Source: Sphingobium sufflavum
GTDB taxonomy: Bacteria > Pseudomonadota > Alphaproteobacteria > Sphingomonadales > Sphingomonadaceae
Assembly: GCF_021403115.1 (NCBI RefSeq)
Contig: NZ_JAJSSH010000006.1
Span: 124,001-188,000, forward strand
Length of the DNA: 64,000 nt
Reading direction: 5' to 3'
Shown here: piece by piece, positions 19,892-29,343 of the stretch
How the letters are laid out: each line of letters starts with the position of its first letter
Position numbering within the stretch: the stretch's first letter is position 1
The notes under the pieces: generated by a model
Databases searched by the model: none
What the model saw: only the letters and a program-made list of their open reading frames with translations
Told to the model about the DNA's origin: nothing
Program-made: the position numbers and the translations under genes

Positions 19892-21647
19892 GGACGGGGC
19901 GTCGCCGTTGCTGTTGGATCGGCTGCGCGCCGTCGTCGGGCGGCGGCATGTGTTGACGGCACGCGCGGACACCGCCGTCTATATCACCGGATACAGGGGC
20001 GGTCCGGGCGTCGCGGTGGCGGTCGTCCGGCCCGGCACGCTGGTCGAGCAATGGCGGGTATTCAAGGCCTGCGTGGCGGCGGACCATGTGGTCATCGTGC
20101 AGGCCGCCAACACCGGCCTGACCGGCGGATCGACGCCGCATGGCGACTATGACCGGCCCGTGGTGGTCATCAACACGCTGCGGATCAGGGGCATCTTTCC
20201 GGTGCGCAACGGCGCGCAGGTCATCTGCCTCGCCGGGGCCACCCTGCATGACCTGGAGGGCAGCCTCGCCCCGCTCGACCGCGAGCCGCACAGCGTCATC
20301 GGATCGTCCTGCCTCGGCGCGTCGGTGGTCGGCGGGATATGCAATAATTCCGGCGGCGCGCTGATTTCACGCGGACCGGCCTTCACCCATTATGCCCTGT
20401 TCGCGCGGGTGGACGAGGCGGGCGAGGTGCGGCTGCACAATCATCTGGGCCTCGACCTCGGCGGCGGTTCTGACGGCGGCCTCGCCCTCGGCCTCGACCC
20501 CGAAAACGACCCCGACGGCAGCCCCCACGACGACCCCGAAACCCTGCTGGCGGCGCTGGAGGCAGGCCGCTTTCGCGACGACCGGCCGCTGCCCGACGAC
20601 CGGCTGGCCTCCGCGCAGGACTATGACGCGATCGTCCGCGCGGTCGATGCCCCCTCACCCGCCCGCTACAACAATGATCCCGCCCGCCTTCACGAGGCAT
20701 CGGGCAGCGCGGGCAAGCTGATGGTCTTTGCCGTGCGGCTGGACAGTTTCCCGCGGCAGGCGCGCACCACCACCTTCTACATCGGCACGAACGACACCGC
20801 CGAACTGACGGCGTTGCGCCGAACGATGCTGACCGGGTGCGAGACCCTGCCCATCTCCGCCGAATATATCCACCGCGACGCCTTCGACATCACCGCCACC
20901 TATGGCAAGGACAGCGTGCTGCTGATCCACGGGTTCGGCACTCAGCGCCTGCCGCGCCTGTTTGCGCTGAAGGCACGGATGGAGGCGATCGCGCGCCGCA
21001 TCCCCTTCCTGCCCCCCGCCGTCATCGACCGCCTGCTGCAAGCCGGATCGCGCCTGTTCCCGCAGCATCTGCCCCCACGGATGCGCGATTTTCGCGATCG
21101 GTACGAGCATCACCTGATCCTGAAAGTCGCGCAACCCGGCGTGGCGGAGGCGCGCGCCATGCTGGCCAGCCTGTGGCCATCGCCCAGCGGCGCGATGTTC
21201 GAATGCGACGATCATGAGGCGAAACGGGCCTTCCTCCACCGCTTCGCCGTCGCGGGCGCCGCCGTGCGATACCGGGCGATCCATGGCGACCGCGTGGAGG
21301 ATATGGTGGCGCTCGACATCGCGCTGCGCCGCAACGACGACGAATGGTTCGAGACGCTGCCACCCGAAATCGACAGGCAGGTCGCCGCCAGGCTCTATTA
21401 TGGCCATTTCTTCTGCCATGTGCTGCATCAGGATTATCTGCTGCACAAAGGGACCGATCCCGCCCTGTTCAAGGCGCAGATGCTGGCCCTGCTGGACCGG
21501 CGCGGCGCGGAATATCCGGCGGAGCATAATGTCGGCCATCTCTATGCCGCCCGGCCCGCGCTGGCCGCCCATTATCGGGCGCTCGACCCGTGCAACCAGA
21601 TGAACCCCGGCATCGGCAAGACCAGTCGCAAACGGCATTGGCATTGA
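19869..21647 (+). CDS. dld: Quinone-dependent D-lactate dehydrogenase
   Basis: The 592-residue FAD enzyme has a PCMH-type FAD-binding domain (VVRPGTLVEQWRVF, AANTGLTGGSTPHG, GSSCLGASVVGGICNNSGG). Its C-terminal region (LIHGFGTQRLPRLFALKARM and the KPxxHH-like C-terminal blocks) resembles the membrane-associated E. coli Dld lactate dehydrogenase rather than the GlcD/LldE types. It would oxidise D-lactate to pyruvate and pass electrons to ubiquinone at the inner membrane. Overlap with the FAH gene shows co-translation, so lactate from the FAH reaction is its likely substrate. ATG 19869 has no clear ribosome binding site, and an ATG five codons upstream is possible. Confidence 0.88.
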   Translation: MTNQTCVEDGASPLLLDRLRAVVGRRHVLTARADTAVYITGYRGGPGVAVAVVRPGTLVEQWRVFKACVAADHVVIVQAANTGLTGGSTPHGDYDRPVVVINTLRIRGIFPVRNGAQVICLAGATLHDLEGSLAPLDREPHSVIGSSCLGASVVGGICNNSGGALISRGPAFTHYALFARVDEAGEVRLHNHLGLDLGGGSDGGLALGLDPENDPDGSPHDDPETLLAALEAGRFRDDRPLPDDRLASAQDYDAIVRAVDAPSPARYNNDPARLHEASGSAGKLMVFAVRLDSFPRQARTTTFYIGTNDTAELTALRRTMLTGCETLPISAEYIHRDAFDITATYGKDSVLLIHGFGTQRLPRLFALKARMEAIARRIPFLPPAVIDRLLQAGSRLFPQHLPPRMRDFRDRYEHHLILKVAQPGVAEARAMLASLWPSPSGAMFECDDHEAKRAFLHRFAVAGAAVRYRAIHGDRVEDMVALDIALRRNDDEWFETLPPEIDRQVAARLYYGHFFCHVLHQDYLLHKGTDPALFKAQMLALLDRRGAEYPAEHNVGHLYAARPALAAHYRALDPCNQMNPGIGKTSRKRHWH

Positions 21648-21688
21648 AAGACTGGGGCATTGAAAGGCTGGGGCATTGAAAGGCTGGC
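21643..21688. repeat. Three tandem 16-bp units at the dld 3' end
   Basis: Nearly identical units ATTGAAAGACTGGGGC, ATTGAAAGGCTGGGGC and ATTGAAAGGCTGGC overlap the dld stop and fill the spacer before the regulator gene. The unit begins inside the last dld codons, suggesting a local duplication. Confidence 0.75.
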
Positions 21689-21792
21689 TTTGACGAAATG
21701 GCGCGATGGCGGGATTTCCGGCAAAATCCGGTGGCATGGCGCCCGCCCCCCTGATAGCCGCGCAATTTGACAGACAAGGGGTGAGACAGGCC

Positions 21793-22536
21793 ATGGTTCC
21801 TCCGCCAAAGGCAAAGGCAGGCGACGGATTGCGATCCGGCAAGCTGCACGACCGCGTGGCCACGTCCATCGGCGTGGAGATTGCGACGGGCGTGATCCCG
21901 GCCGGCAGCCTGTTGCCGACGGAGATGGAGGCGGCAGAACGCTTCAAGGTATCGCGCACCGCCTATCGCGAGGCGATCCGCGCGCTGGCGGGCAAGGGGC
22001 TTGTCTCCAGCCGGCCCAAGACCGGGACGCGGGTGAATCCACGCCGCGACTGGGCCTTGCTCGACCCCGAACTGCTGGGATGGATGTTCGCCAAAACGCC
22101 CACCCCTGCGTCGATCCGCAGCCTGTTCGAACTGCGCCGGATCGTCGAGCCGTCGGCCGCCGCGCTGGCGGCGGAGAAGCGCACCGCCGAACAGCTTTCC
22201 GCCATGGGTCATGCGCTGGAGGAAATGGCGGAGCATGGGCTGGACAAGGCGGAGGGCCAGCAGGCCGATGGCCGGTTCCACGCCCTGATACTGGAGGCGA
22301 CCGGCAATGAGTTCCTGCTGGCGCTGACCGATTCCATCTCGACCGCGATCCGGTGGACCACCATCCTGAAGTTCGCGGCGTCGAAAGCGCCGCGTAACCC
22401 GATGATGCTCCACCGCGACCTATTCTCCGCCATCGCGGACCGCGACCCGGACCGCGCCCGTACCGTCACGCTGACCCTGCTGGCGCAGGCGCAGGAGGAT
22501 ACGGAAACGTCGATACAGCCTGACGGCGAGGCCTAG
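21793..22536 (+). CDS. GntR-family regulator, FadR/FCD subfamily
   Basis: The protein (247 residues from ATG 21793) has a winged HTH at about residues 20-80 (GVIPAGSLLPTEMEAAERF, VSRTAYREAIRALAGKGLV, RPKTGTRV) and an FCD ligand-binding domain with RRIVEPSAAALAAE, DGRFHALIL and HRDLFSAIA, the Asp/His metal-site pattern of FCD proteins. FCD domains often bind sugar acids or organic acids. It closes the SDR-FAH-dld operon and probably controls it. Further in-frame ATGs at 21706 and 21736 leave the start open. Its stop overlaps the convergent GH gene by 4 bp. Confidence 0.86.
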   Translation: MVPPPKAKAGDGLRSGKLHDRVATSIGVEIATGVIPAGSLLPTEMEAAERFKVSRTAYREAIRALAGKGLVSSRPKTGTRVNPRRDWALLDPELLGWMFAKTPTPASIRSLFELRRIVEPSAAALAAEKRTAEQLSAMGHALEEMAEHGLDKAEGQQADGRFHALILEATGNEFLLALTDSISTAIRWTTILKFAASKAPRNPMMLHRDLFSAIADRDPDRARTVTLTLLAQAQEDTETSIQPDGEA

Positions 22537-24164
22537 CGTTTGAGGAGGGTCAGGCGGATGATGCGCAGATCGTCCTTGGGAAAGAGGAAGAAGCGTTCGT
22601 CGCCATTCATGGTGCGGCCCGGCACCCACTGATCCTTGCGGAACAGGCCCTCCTGCGCGCTGTCGACCTCCACCTTCACGCCCGGCGCGGCAAAGGTGGC
22701 GCTGATACCGCGACCCACGATCAGGAACTGGTCCGGCGCGCTGTTGATGACGAGGCCATAGCCCTCCGTCTTGCCCTTCTCCTCCGTGCCCGTGCCCGCA
22801 CCGAAGGCGCCCAGCGTGGACATCGGCCCCGTCAGGTTGATGTCATAGCCGCCAAGCTGGATCTGCTGCTGCTTGCCGCCCGCGATCTTGAAACCGCCGA
22901 TCCGGCCTTCGGCCTGAGCGGAGGCGATGGTGCCGGTCATCTCGTTGAGCAGGCCATAGGCGCGGTAGAGGTCGCCGCCCTCCGGCACGTCCTCGATCCC
23001 GAAGGGGGAGAAGGCGATGGCGTCATAGCTGCCCAGCGCGACGAACAGATTGCCGGTGTCGGGCTTTGCCTCCGGGATGAAGATGGGATTGTCGGGCCGC
23101 TTGAATTCGGCCAGCGTGCCCGCGAAATCATTGATATAGATGTCGGGCGCCAGCAGGGCGAGGGAGGGAGCCGCCGCCTTCCACACATCCATCATGCGCG
23201 CCACCGGGCCACCACTGGGATAGTCGCCCGGCTCCGGCGAACCGGGCTGCGGGCCGAGCCAGGCGTTGGTGAACATGGGCAGCGCATGTTTCGCCGCGCC
23301 CGCCTTCGTCACGCGGTCGACATAGGTGCCAAAGCCCCAGGCCATGAAGATTTCATTGGCGATATTGTCCGTGCCGAACACCTCCGCCCATGTGCCGCTG
23401 TCCCGATAGCCGTTGCGGCCCCATGCCTGCTCGACCGCGGGGCGCAACGTGGCGCGATGGCCGCGCAGATAGGCGATCAGCGCGGACGGCACCGGCTGGC
23501 CCCATGCGGCGGCGGCGGGAGCAGACCGGTCGCGGCTGTCGCCGATCAGGCCGACCTCATTCTCCACCTGCATCATGATGACGGTCTGGTTGCGATCGAC
23601 CTGGCGGATATGGTCCATGAGCGCGGCAAAGGCGCGCGCGTCGGCCTGAACCAGCGCCTCACTGAACACGCTGAGCGTGGGGTTGTGGCCCAGATAGGCC
23701 CCGATGCCGCGCGGCTTTGCCGCCGGGTCGAAGGCGACGCGGGGGAAGCGGGCCTCGTCACGGCGGACCCAGGACGGCGCATAGGTGGACTGGGCGTTCT
23801 TGTACGCGCCGAACCAGATGAGGACGAGGCGGATGCCCTTGGCCCGCGCCTGCCGGATCTGGTCGTCCACGGCGGTGAAGTCGAAACGCCCCTCCTGCGG
23901 CTCGACCAGTTCCCAGCTGGCCGCGCCGATGACGGTGCGGACATTGTTGCGCGCCAGCCTGTCCCAGATGGGCGCCATATAGGCGGGGCTGGACGGGCTG
24001 CTGTTATGCAGTTCGCCGCCCAGCACCAGATAGGGCGCGCCATCCACGATCAACTGGGTGGCCCGGCCGTTCTGCTGCAAATGCGGGAGCGGGCCGGCCA
24101 GCAGCGCCGTATGGCCCAGCAGGGTTCCCGCCAGCAATCCGGCAAGCCTTGGCATCAGTCCCAC
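22533..24164 (-). CDS. Exported GH35/GH42-like glycoside hydrolase with DUF5597-type C-terminus
   Basis: The 543-residue protein has a signal peptide and a TIM barrel: LGGELHNSSPSSPAYM, SWELVEPQEGRFDF, acid/base Glu in MMQVENEVG and nucleophile Glu in IFIPEAKPD. The C-terminal ~140 residues resemble the DUF5597 domain found on beta-galactosidase-type enzymes of Xanthomonas and sphingomonads. Likely substrate is a beta-galactoside from hemicellulose or glycosylated plant compounds. The start is GTG 24164, spaced six bases from AGGAG; ATG 24155 is an alternative. It converges on the GntR gene. Confidence 0.85.
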   Translation of the reverse strand: MGLMPRLAGLLAGTLLGHTALLAGPLPHLQQNGRATQLIVDGAPYLVLGGELHNSSPSSPAYMAPIWDRLARNNVRTVIGAASWELVEPQEGRFDFTAVDDQIRQARAKGIRLVLIWFGAYKNAQSTYAPSWVRRDEARFPRVAFDPAAKPRGIGAYLGHNPTLSVFSEALVQADARAFAALMDHIRQVDRNQTVIMMQVENEVGLIGDSRDRSAPAAAAWGQPVPSALIAYLRGHRATLRPAVEQAWGRNGYRDSGTWAEVFGTDNIANEIFMAWGFGTYVDRVTKAGAAKHALPMFTNAWLGPQPGSPEPGDYPSGGPVARMMDVWKAAAPSLALLAPDIYINDFAGTLAEFKRPDNPIFIPEAKPDTGNLFVALGSYDAIAFSPFGIEDVPEGGDLYRAYGLLNEMTGTIASAQAEGRIGGFKIAGGKQQQIQLGGYDINLTGPMSTLGAFGAGTGTEEKGKTEGYGLVINSAPDQFLIVGRGISATFAAPGVKVEVDSAQEGLFRKDQWVPGRTMNGDERFFLFPKDDLRIIRLTLLKR

Positions 24165-24321
24165 GTCATTCTCCTACAAAGATGAATTGTATGAGTAATG
24201 CCATAAGACATTGGGATCGAAATGCAACGCTATCGGCGCGCCGCCGCCCCCATGGCGACAACAGCGCGCGCAGGGACCGCAGGCGCGGCGACGGGAGAGA
24301 GGAGCGCAGGAAACCTCCCCA

Positions 24322-26634
24322 TCATGACCAGCTGAGATCCTGCGTGCGGAACGGGGTGCGGCGCAGGCGCTTGCCCGTCGCGGCAAAGATGGCGTTGCCC
24401 ACCGCAGGCTGGATCGGGCCGGTGGGCGCCTCCCCGATGATCGCCATGCGTTCATGGCCGGACAGCGCCTCGAAATGGACGTTCAGGACGGGCGCGTCGG
24501 CCATGTGCATCATGGGATATTCGTCGAAATTCCCCTCCACCATCGCGCCATCCTTCACGGTCATTTCCTCGTTCAGGCAGGCGTTGAGACCGTACATGGT
24601 GCCACCCTCCACCTGCGCGCGGACGGCATCCGCGTTGGCGACGCTGCCGCAGTCGAAGGCGACGTCGACCTGCCTGACGCGCAATTCGCCCTGCTGGCTG
24701 ACGGATACGCGCGCGACGGTGGCGATCACCGATCCATTATTGTGCATGTTGGCGACCGGCCAGCAGGAGATGGCGATGCCCAGCCCCTCCCCCTTCGGCA
24801 GCTTTGCGCCCCAGCCCGCCTTTTCGGCGGCGACGCGCAGCGTGTCGCTCCACGCCTTGTCCCATTTGGCCAGCAGCTTCAGCCGATAGTCCAGCGGGTC
24901 GATCCCCGCCGCCACCGCGCATTCGTCGATGAAGGTTTCCAGGTTGAAGGCATGGCTGTTGTAGCAGGGCGCGCGCCATGCGCCGTTGAGGATGGTGATG
25001 GGCAGGTTGGCGCTGGTCAGCCGGACGTTGGGGATGATGCCGCTGTTGAAATAGGGCTGGTCCGAAAAACCGAGCGGCAGCATGAAGGACGGCCGCGTGC
25101 CGACATAGGCGACATCGCCCATGATCATCTGCGGCAGGCCGGTGGCGTCGTCCAGCACCGCCTTATATTGGGTGGTGATGGGCGTGCGATAACGCCCCTG
25201 CCGGAATGTCTCCTCCCGCGTCCAGATGGTCTTGACCGGCTTGCCGGGAAATTCCTTGGCGATCGCGACGGCCATGCGCACATCGTCCGCCTGCGTCCGC
25301 CGCCCGAAACCGCCACCGACGAAGGTCTGGTGCACCTTCACCTTTTCCGGCGACAGACCGGTCTCGTCAATGACGGTCCAGTAAGCCTGCTGCTGGTCCT
25401 GCGTCGGCACCCATGCCTCCGCCCCGTCCGCCGTGACGAGGACAGTGGCGTTGAGCGGCTCCATCATCGCATTTTCGCAATAGGGCGTGCCATAGTCGCC
25501 TTCCACCACGCGCTTGCCGGTCGCGGTCGCCACATCGCCCGCCTTCTTGACGGTGCGCGCGCCATCCTTGCCGCGCAGCTCGCTGGCGGCGGCATAGATT
25601 TTCGCGGAATCGGTCCATTGCGCACCACTGCCCGCATCCCATTCGACCGGCAACGCCTCCAGCGCGGTGCGCGCCTGCCAATAATGGTCGGCGATGACCG
25701 CGACGGCGCTCTGCACCTGGCAATCGCCAAAGCCGAAGGTGGCGGCCTGTTTGGTCCCGGCGGGCACGCCGCGCGTCTTGGCCGGGTCGAGGACGATGAC
25801 GGCGCGAACGCCCGGCATCTTCAGCACCGCCTCCGGCTTGTGACTTTTGAGTTTGCCGCCCTGCACCGGGCTTTGCATCAGCGCGGCATGGACCATGCCC
25901 GGAAGCTTCACGTCGATGCCATAGGTCGCGCGGCCATGGGCGATGTCCGGAATGTTGAGCTTGGACGGGGATGACTTGCCGATCAGCCGCCATTCGCTGC
26001 GCGGCTTGCGGGCCGGTTCGGCGGGCAGCACGATCCTGGCCGCCTCCGTCGCGACCTCGCCATAGCGCAGGGTGCGGCCGGAGCCGGCATGGGTCAGGAC
26101 GCTGTTCTTCACGCTGATGTCCGCGACCGGCACGGACCAGCGCGCCGCCGCCGCCGCCTTCAGCCGCTCACGCGCGCTCGCGCCCAGTTGCAGCACATGC
26201 GCCATCCGGTCCGGCTCGGTGCTGTGGCCGCCGAAAAAGCCCTGAAAACCGACGTTATAAACGCCCTTTTCGATATGGTTGCGCTGGATGGAGGCAAAGG
26301 CGACGCGCACCTTGGCCCAATCACATTCCAGTTCCTCGGTCACGGTCATCGCGGCCTGCGTCATCGCGCCGTTGCCAATTTCCGGCTGGGGCACGCGGAT
26401 GGTCACGATGTCGTCAGGGGCGATCTCGATCCAGGGCGAAAATTCGCTGCCCTGCGCCGCGTCCGGTCCCCATGGACCGGTGACGGGCTTGCCCCCCGCG
26501 CCGGTCGCCGCCCCGCCCCGGCCGATGCCCAGCGCCATGCCGCCGCCGACCACCGCCGCGGAAACGAGGAAACGGCGACGGTCCAGCGGCAGGTCGCCGG
26601 CGGCACCGTCCTGCTGCATCAGAAGCCCCTTCAT
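24322..26634 (-). CDS. Molybdopterin-binding subunit of an aldehyde oxidase/isoquinoline-1-oxidoreductase-like enzyme
   Basis: The 770-residue protein is of the IorB/aldehyde-dehydrogenase large-subunit type. It has a twin-arginine signal ([19 protein letters not shown]), repeated AldOx domains, MCD-binding blocks [13 protein letters not shown] and [13 protein letters not shown], and a C-terminal [16 protein letters not shown] where the active-site Glu of the family lies. It oxidises an aldehyde or N-heterocycle using water as oxygen source. Its ATG overlaps the stop of the small [2Fe-2S] subunit (ATGA). The Tat signal implies that the assembled complex, including the leaderless small subunit, is exported. 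Confidence 0.9.
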   Translation of the reverse strand: MKGLLMQQDGAAGDLPLDRRRFLVSAAVVGGGMALGIGRGGAATGAGGKPVTGPWGPDAAQGSEFSPWIEIAPDDIVTIRVPQPEIGNGAMTQAAMTVTEELECDWAKVRVAFASIQRNHIEKGVYNVGFQGFFGGHSTEPDRMAHVLQLGASARERLKAAAAARWSVPVADISVKNSVLTHAGSGRTLRYGEVATEAARIVLPAEPARKPRSEWRLIGKSSPSKLNIPDIAHGRATYGIDVKLPGMVHAALMQSPVQGGKLKSHKPEAVLKMPGVRAVIVLDPAKTRGVPAGTKQAATFGFGDCQVQSAVAVIADHYWQARTALEALPVEWDAGSGAQWTDSAKIYAAASELRGKDGARTVKKAGDVATATGKRVVEGDYGTPYCENAMMEPLNATVLVTADGAEAWVPTQDQQQAYWTVIDETGLSPEKVKVHQTFVGGGFGRRTQADDVRMAVAIAKEFPGKPVKTIWTREETFRQGRYRTPITTQYKAVLDDATGLPQMIMGDVAYVGTRPSFMLPLGFSDQPYFNSGIIPNVRLTSANLPITILNGAWRAPCYNSHAFNLETFIDECAVAAGIDPLDYRLKLLAKWDKAWSDTLRVAAEKAGWGAKLPKGEGLGIAISCWPVANMHNNGSVIATVARVSVSQQGELRVRQVDVAFDCGSVANADAVRAQVEGGTMYGLNACLNEEMTVKDGAMVEGNFDEYPMMHMADAPVLNVHFEALSGHERMAIIGEAPTGPIQPAVGNAIFAATGKRLRRTPFRTQDLSWS

Positions 26635-27089
26635 GCCGCCTTCTCCGCCGCGCGGTGAATGGCGGCGCGGACGCGCGGATAGGTGCCGCAGCGGCAAATG
26701 TTGGTCATCGCCCCGTCAATATCCTCGTCGGTCGGCTTGGGCGTCTTTTTGAGGAGATCGGCGGCGGCCATCAACATGCCTGCCTGGCAATAGCCGCATT
26801 GCGGCACGTTCAATTCCGCCCAGAGCTGCTGGAGATGCGCGCCGCCATTAGTGGCCAGCGCCTCGATCGTCGTCACGCTGGCGTCCGCGATACTCTCGAG
26901 CGGAACCTGGCAGGACCGCACCGCATCGCCATTCAGATGCACCGTGCAGGCCCCGCACTGGGCGATGCCGCAACCGAATTTCGTACCGGTCATGCCCAGA
27001 TGATCGCGCAACACCCACAGCAGGGGCGTCGACGGGTCGGCATCCACCGACAGAGGTTTGCCGTTCACGCGAAAGCGCACGGGTGCCAT
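26631..27089 (-). CDS. [2Fe-2S] subunit of the molybdenum hydroxylase (IorA-like)
   Basis: The 152-residue protein has eight cluster cysteines: Cys40, 45, 48 and 60 for the plant-type cluster and Cys98, 101, 132 and 134 for the second helical-domain cluster. It relays electrons from the Mo-cofactor subunit, probably to a cytochrome since no FAD subunit is adjacent. ATG 27089 is about eight bases after GGAGAG; two ATGs six codons upstream overlap that site. Translationally coupled to the large subunit. Confidence 0.93.
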   Translation of the reverse strand: MAPVRFRVNGKPLSVDADPSTPLLWVLRDHLGMTGTKFGCGIAQCGACTVHLNGDAVRSCQVPLESIADASVTTIEALATNGGAHLQQLWAELNVPQCGYCQAGMLMAAADLLKKTPKPTDEDIDGAMTNICRCGTYPRVRAAIHRAAEKAA

Positions 27090-27228
27090 CGTCCATCTCT
27101 CCATCATCTTATCGCCATGTCCGGCCCGCCGGTTGGCGGCGCACCGAAATCCCGTTCACCCTGCCCTGTTGACGGCAGGCTGCATGGACGCAGAACTACC
27201 CTGAACATGTGTAAAGTTCAATGACGAT

Positions 27229-27241
27229 GTATATTTTATAC
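27229..27241. promoter_or_regulatory. Palindrome GTATA-N3-TATAC, candidate GntR operator (copy 1)
   Basis: GTATATTTTATAC lies in the divergent region (27090-27368) between the molybdenum hydroxylase operon and the GntR gene. An identical-armed copy is at 29711-29723. A second weaker repeat, AGATA-CATA-TATCT, follows about 20 bp downstream at roughly 27259-27272. The rest of the region is AT-rich promoter sequence with no gene. Confidence 0.6.
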
Positions 27242-27368
27242 TCGCCATCGGGCTGGGTCAGATACATATATCTCATGATTTACGGCTATAGTCACGCCAT
27301 GGACGTCCCGATTTTTTCGATGGGGTCGCGCCATTTGGTACACAAAACAATGTCTTCAGGGCGACAGG

Positions 27369-28055
27369 ATGAAACAAGGCGAACAATCGGGCGTGGTCAG
27401 CGAGCGGGTGGCGGACCTGCTGGCGGAACGGATATTGTCCGGCGCGCTGAAACCGGGCACGCGGATCAAGCAGGATGAACTGGCCGCCGAACTGAACATC
27501 AGCCGCATCCCGGTCCGCGACGCCCTGCGCATCCTCGACACGCGCGGCCTCATCACCCTGCGCGCGAAGTTCGGCGCGCGGGTCAGCGCGGTCACGGTGC
27601 GCGACATGGAAATGTCCTATCGCATCCGCGAGCAACTGGAACCGATGCTGCTGGCGGAGAGCATCCCCAACCTCACCGACACCGACATAGAGGAAATGCG
27701 CGAGATGCTGAACGCGCTGGCGGAAGTGACCGATGTGGAGGCGTTCCTGCCGCTGGACCGGCAATTCCACTGGATCGCCTATCGCCGGCACGAGGTGCCG
27801 CAACTCGCCCAGATCGTGGAGCGACTGTGGGACACCACCCAAAGCTATCGCCGCGCCTATGCCAAATTGTCGCTCAAGAATGGCGGCAAGGTGATGCGGG
27901 CGGAGCAGGCCATGATCTTCAGCGCCGTCGAGCGGCGGGAGGTCGAGATGGCGCAGGCCGCGCTGGTCCTGCATATCCGCCGCACCCGCGTGGGCCTCGC
28001 CAACTATGGCTATCTGATCGGGGCCGACCCGGTGATACGGACCAGCGAATTCTGA
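27369..28055 (+). CDS. GntR-family regulator, FCD subfamily (second copy)
   Basis: The 228-residue protein has an N-terminal winged HTH (LLAERILSGALKPGTRI, AAELNISRIPVRDALRIL, RGLITLRAKFGARV) and an FCD-type effector domain with IREQLEPMLLAE and LDRQFHWIAYR. It is divergent from the molybdenum hydroxylase genes and upstream of the MFS transporter (opposite strand). With the shared palindromes on both sides, it probably regulates 24322-31377. Signal ligand unknown; family members bind small carboxylates. Confidence 0.88.
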   Translation: MKQGEQSGVVSERVADLLAERILSGALKPGTRIKQDELAAELNISRIPVRDALRILDTRGLITLRAKFGARVSAVTVRDMEMSYRIREQLEPMLLAESIPNLTDTDIEEMREMLNALAEVTDVEAFLPLDRQFHWIAYRRHEVPQLAQIVERLWDTTQSYRRAYAKLSLKNGGKVMRAEQAMIFSAVERREVEMAQAALVLHIRRTRVGLANYGYLIGADPVIRTSEF

Positions 28056-28128
28056 ATAAGGGCGGCGGCGGAGAGAGGATGCGCGCACCTTCCCCTCCCC
28101 GCCCCATCGCCGGGACAGCCCTGCCGGA

Positions 28129-29343
28129 TCAGGCCGCCGCCGGAACCAGCGGCGTGCGCCTGCGGACCAGCAGGAACAACAGGCTGCCCAGCAGGACGCC
28201 GACACCCCCGACCAGCAGGAAGGCATTATAATCGCCGGTGAGGCGCAGGCTCTGGCTCAGCGCGACCGCGCCAAAGGTCGCCGCCCCACCGATCGCCGCA
28301 AAGGTCAGGCCGATCACCGTGCCATAGATGCGGACCCCGAAATGCTTGACGATGATATAGGCGATCACGTCCCCCTCCGCCCCGAAGGCCAGTCCGATCA
28401 GCAGCACCGCCAGACCCAGCGCCATCGGCTGGTCCAGCGAGGAGGCGATGAGGAACATGCCGAAGCCCGGTAGGCTGAGACCGATCAGGCCGACGATTTC
28501 CGCCTCATACCGGTCCAGCGCCAGCCCGGCGGCGATGCGCCCGACGACGACGCCCATCGCGAACAGCGCGACCATGCGGCCCGCGCCCTCCGCACTCGCA
28601 CCCTTGTCCATGAGGACGAGCGCGAGCTGCGAATTGGTCAATATCTGCGGGAGGCTGACGAGGAAGGCGGCCAGAAAGATATACCAGAAGGTCGGGTTGC
28701 GGAGAATCTCGCCATAATCCCCTGTCGGGCGATCCCGCGCCGGTTCGCGCCCGGCCGCCGGGCCGTCCCGCGGGATGAGGGCGAGGGCCAGCACGCCCGC
28801 CGCCGCCGACCAGCCCGCGATGACGAGGAAACCCGCGCGCCAGCCATGATCCTGATTAACCATGGCGATCAGCGGACTGCCCAGCGCGCCGACGATGGCG
28901 GGCGCGGACACCGTCACCGCCAGCGCGCCACCACGGGACCGCTCGAAATATTGCACGATGAGGCGGGTATAGACCGTGGCGGTGCTGGTCGCGCAGAGCG
29001 TCATCTGGACGGCCAATATGGCAAGATACTGGTAGATCGACCCGGATTGCAGGCTGAGCGCGACATAGGTGAGCGGCGTCACCGCCACGCCGACGGCCGC
29101 GACCTTCCAGACGCCGAACAGGTCCGTCATCCGCCCGACCAGCGGGATGGAGAAGAGCACCAGCACGGACGCCACACCGACCATGGCGAAATCCGCCTTC
29201 GGCCAGCCGAACTCCGCCAGCAGATGCGGCGCGAACACGGGCAGGATGAACGATGTCATCGCCATGCCCGACCCCAGCCCCAGCGCCGCGCCCAGCAAGG
29301 GTCGCCAATTCTGCCGGAAGTCCTCCAGATAATGCACGAACAC
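28129..29343 (-). CDS. MFS transporter, monocarboxylate-porter-like
   Basis: The 404-residue protein has 12 predicted transmembrane helices, the loop 2-3 motif GRMTDLFGVWKV, and a central hydrophilic loop between TM6 and TM7 (about residues 193-215). The EFGWPKADFA segment after TM1 is frequent in oxalate/formate-antiporter-like and aromatic-acid MFS carriers. It is a candidate importer for the compound degraded by the neighbouring SDR, CMD and hydrolase genes. It converges on the GntR gene and is divergent from the SDR. Confidence 0.88.
   Translation of the reverse strand: MFVHYLEDFRQNWRPLLGAALGLGSGMAMTSFILPVFAPHLLAEFGWPKADFAMVGVASVLVLFSIPLVGRMTDLFGVWKVAAVGVAVTPLTYVALSLQSGSIYQYLAILAVQMTLCATSTATVYTRLIVQYFERSRGGALAVTVSAPAIVGALGSPLIAMVNQDHGWRAGFLVIAGWSAAAGVLALALIPRDGPAAGREPARDRPTGDYGEILRNPTFWYIFLAAFLVSLPQILTNSQLALVLMDKGASAEGAGRMVALFAMGVVVGRIAAGLALDRYEAEIVGLIGLSLPGFGMFLIASSLDQPMALGLAVLLIGLAFGAEGDVIAYIIVKHFGVRIYGTVIGLTFAAIGGAATFGAVALSQSLRLTGDYNAFLLVGGVGVLLGSLLFLLVRRRTPLVPAAA

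Noticed and set aside
19869..21647. Glycolate oxidase GlcD as identity of the FAD enzyme
   Set aside because: The C-terminal region follows the Dld membrane-binding type, and no glcE/glcF genes are adjacent.
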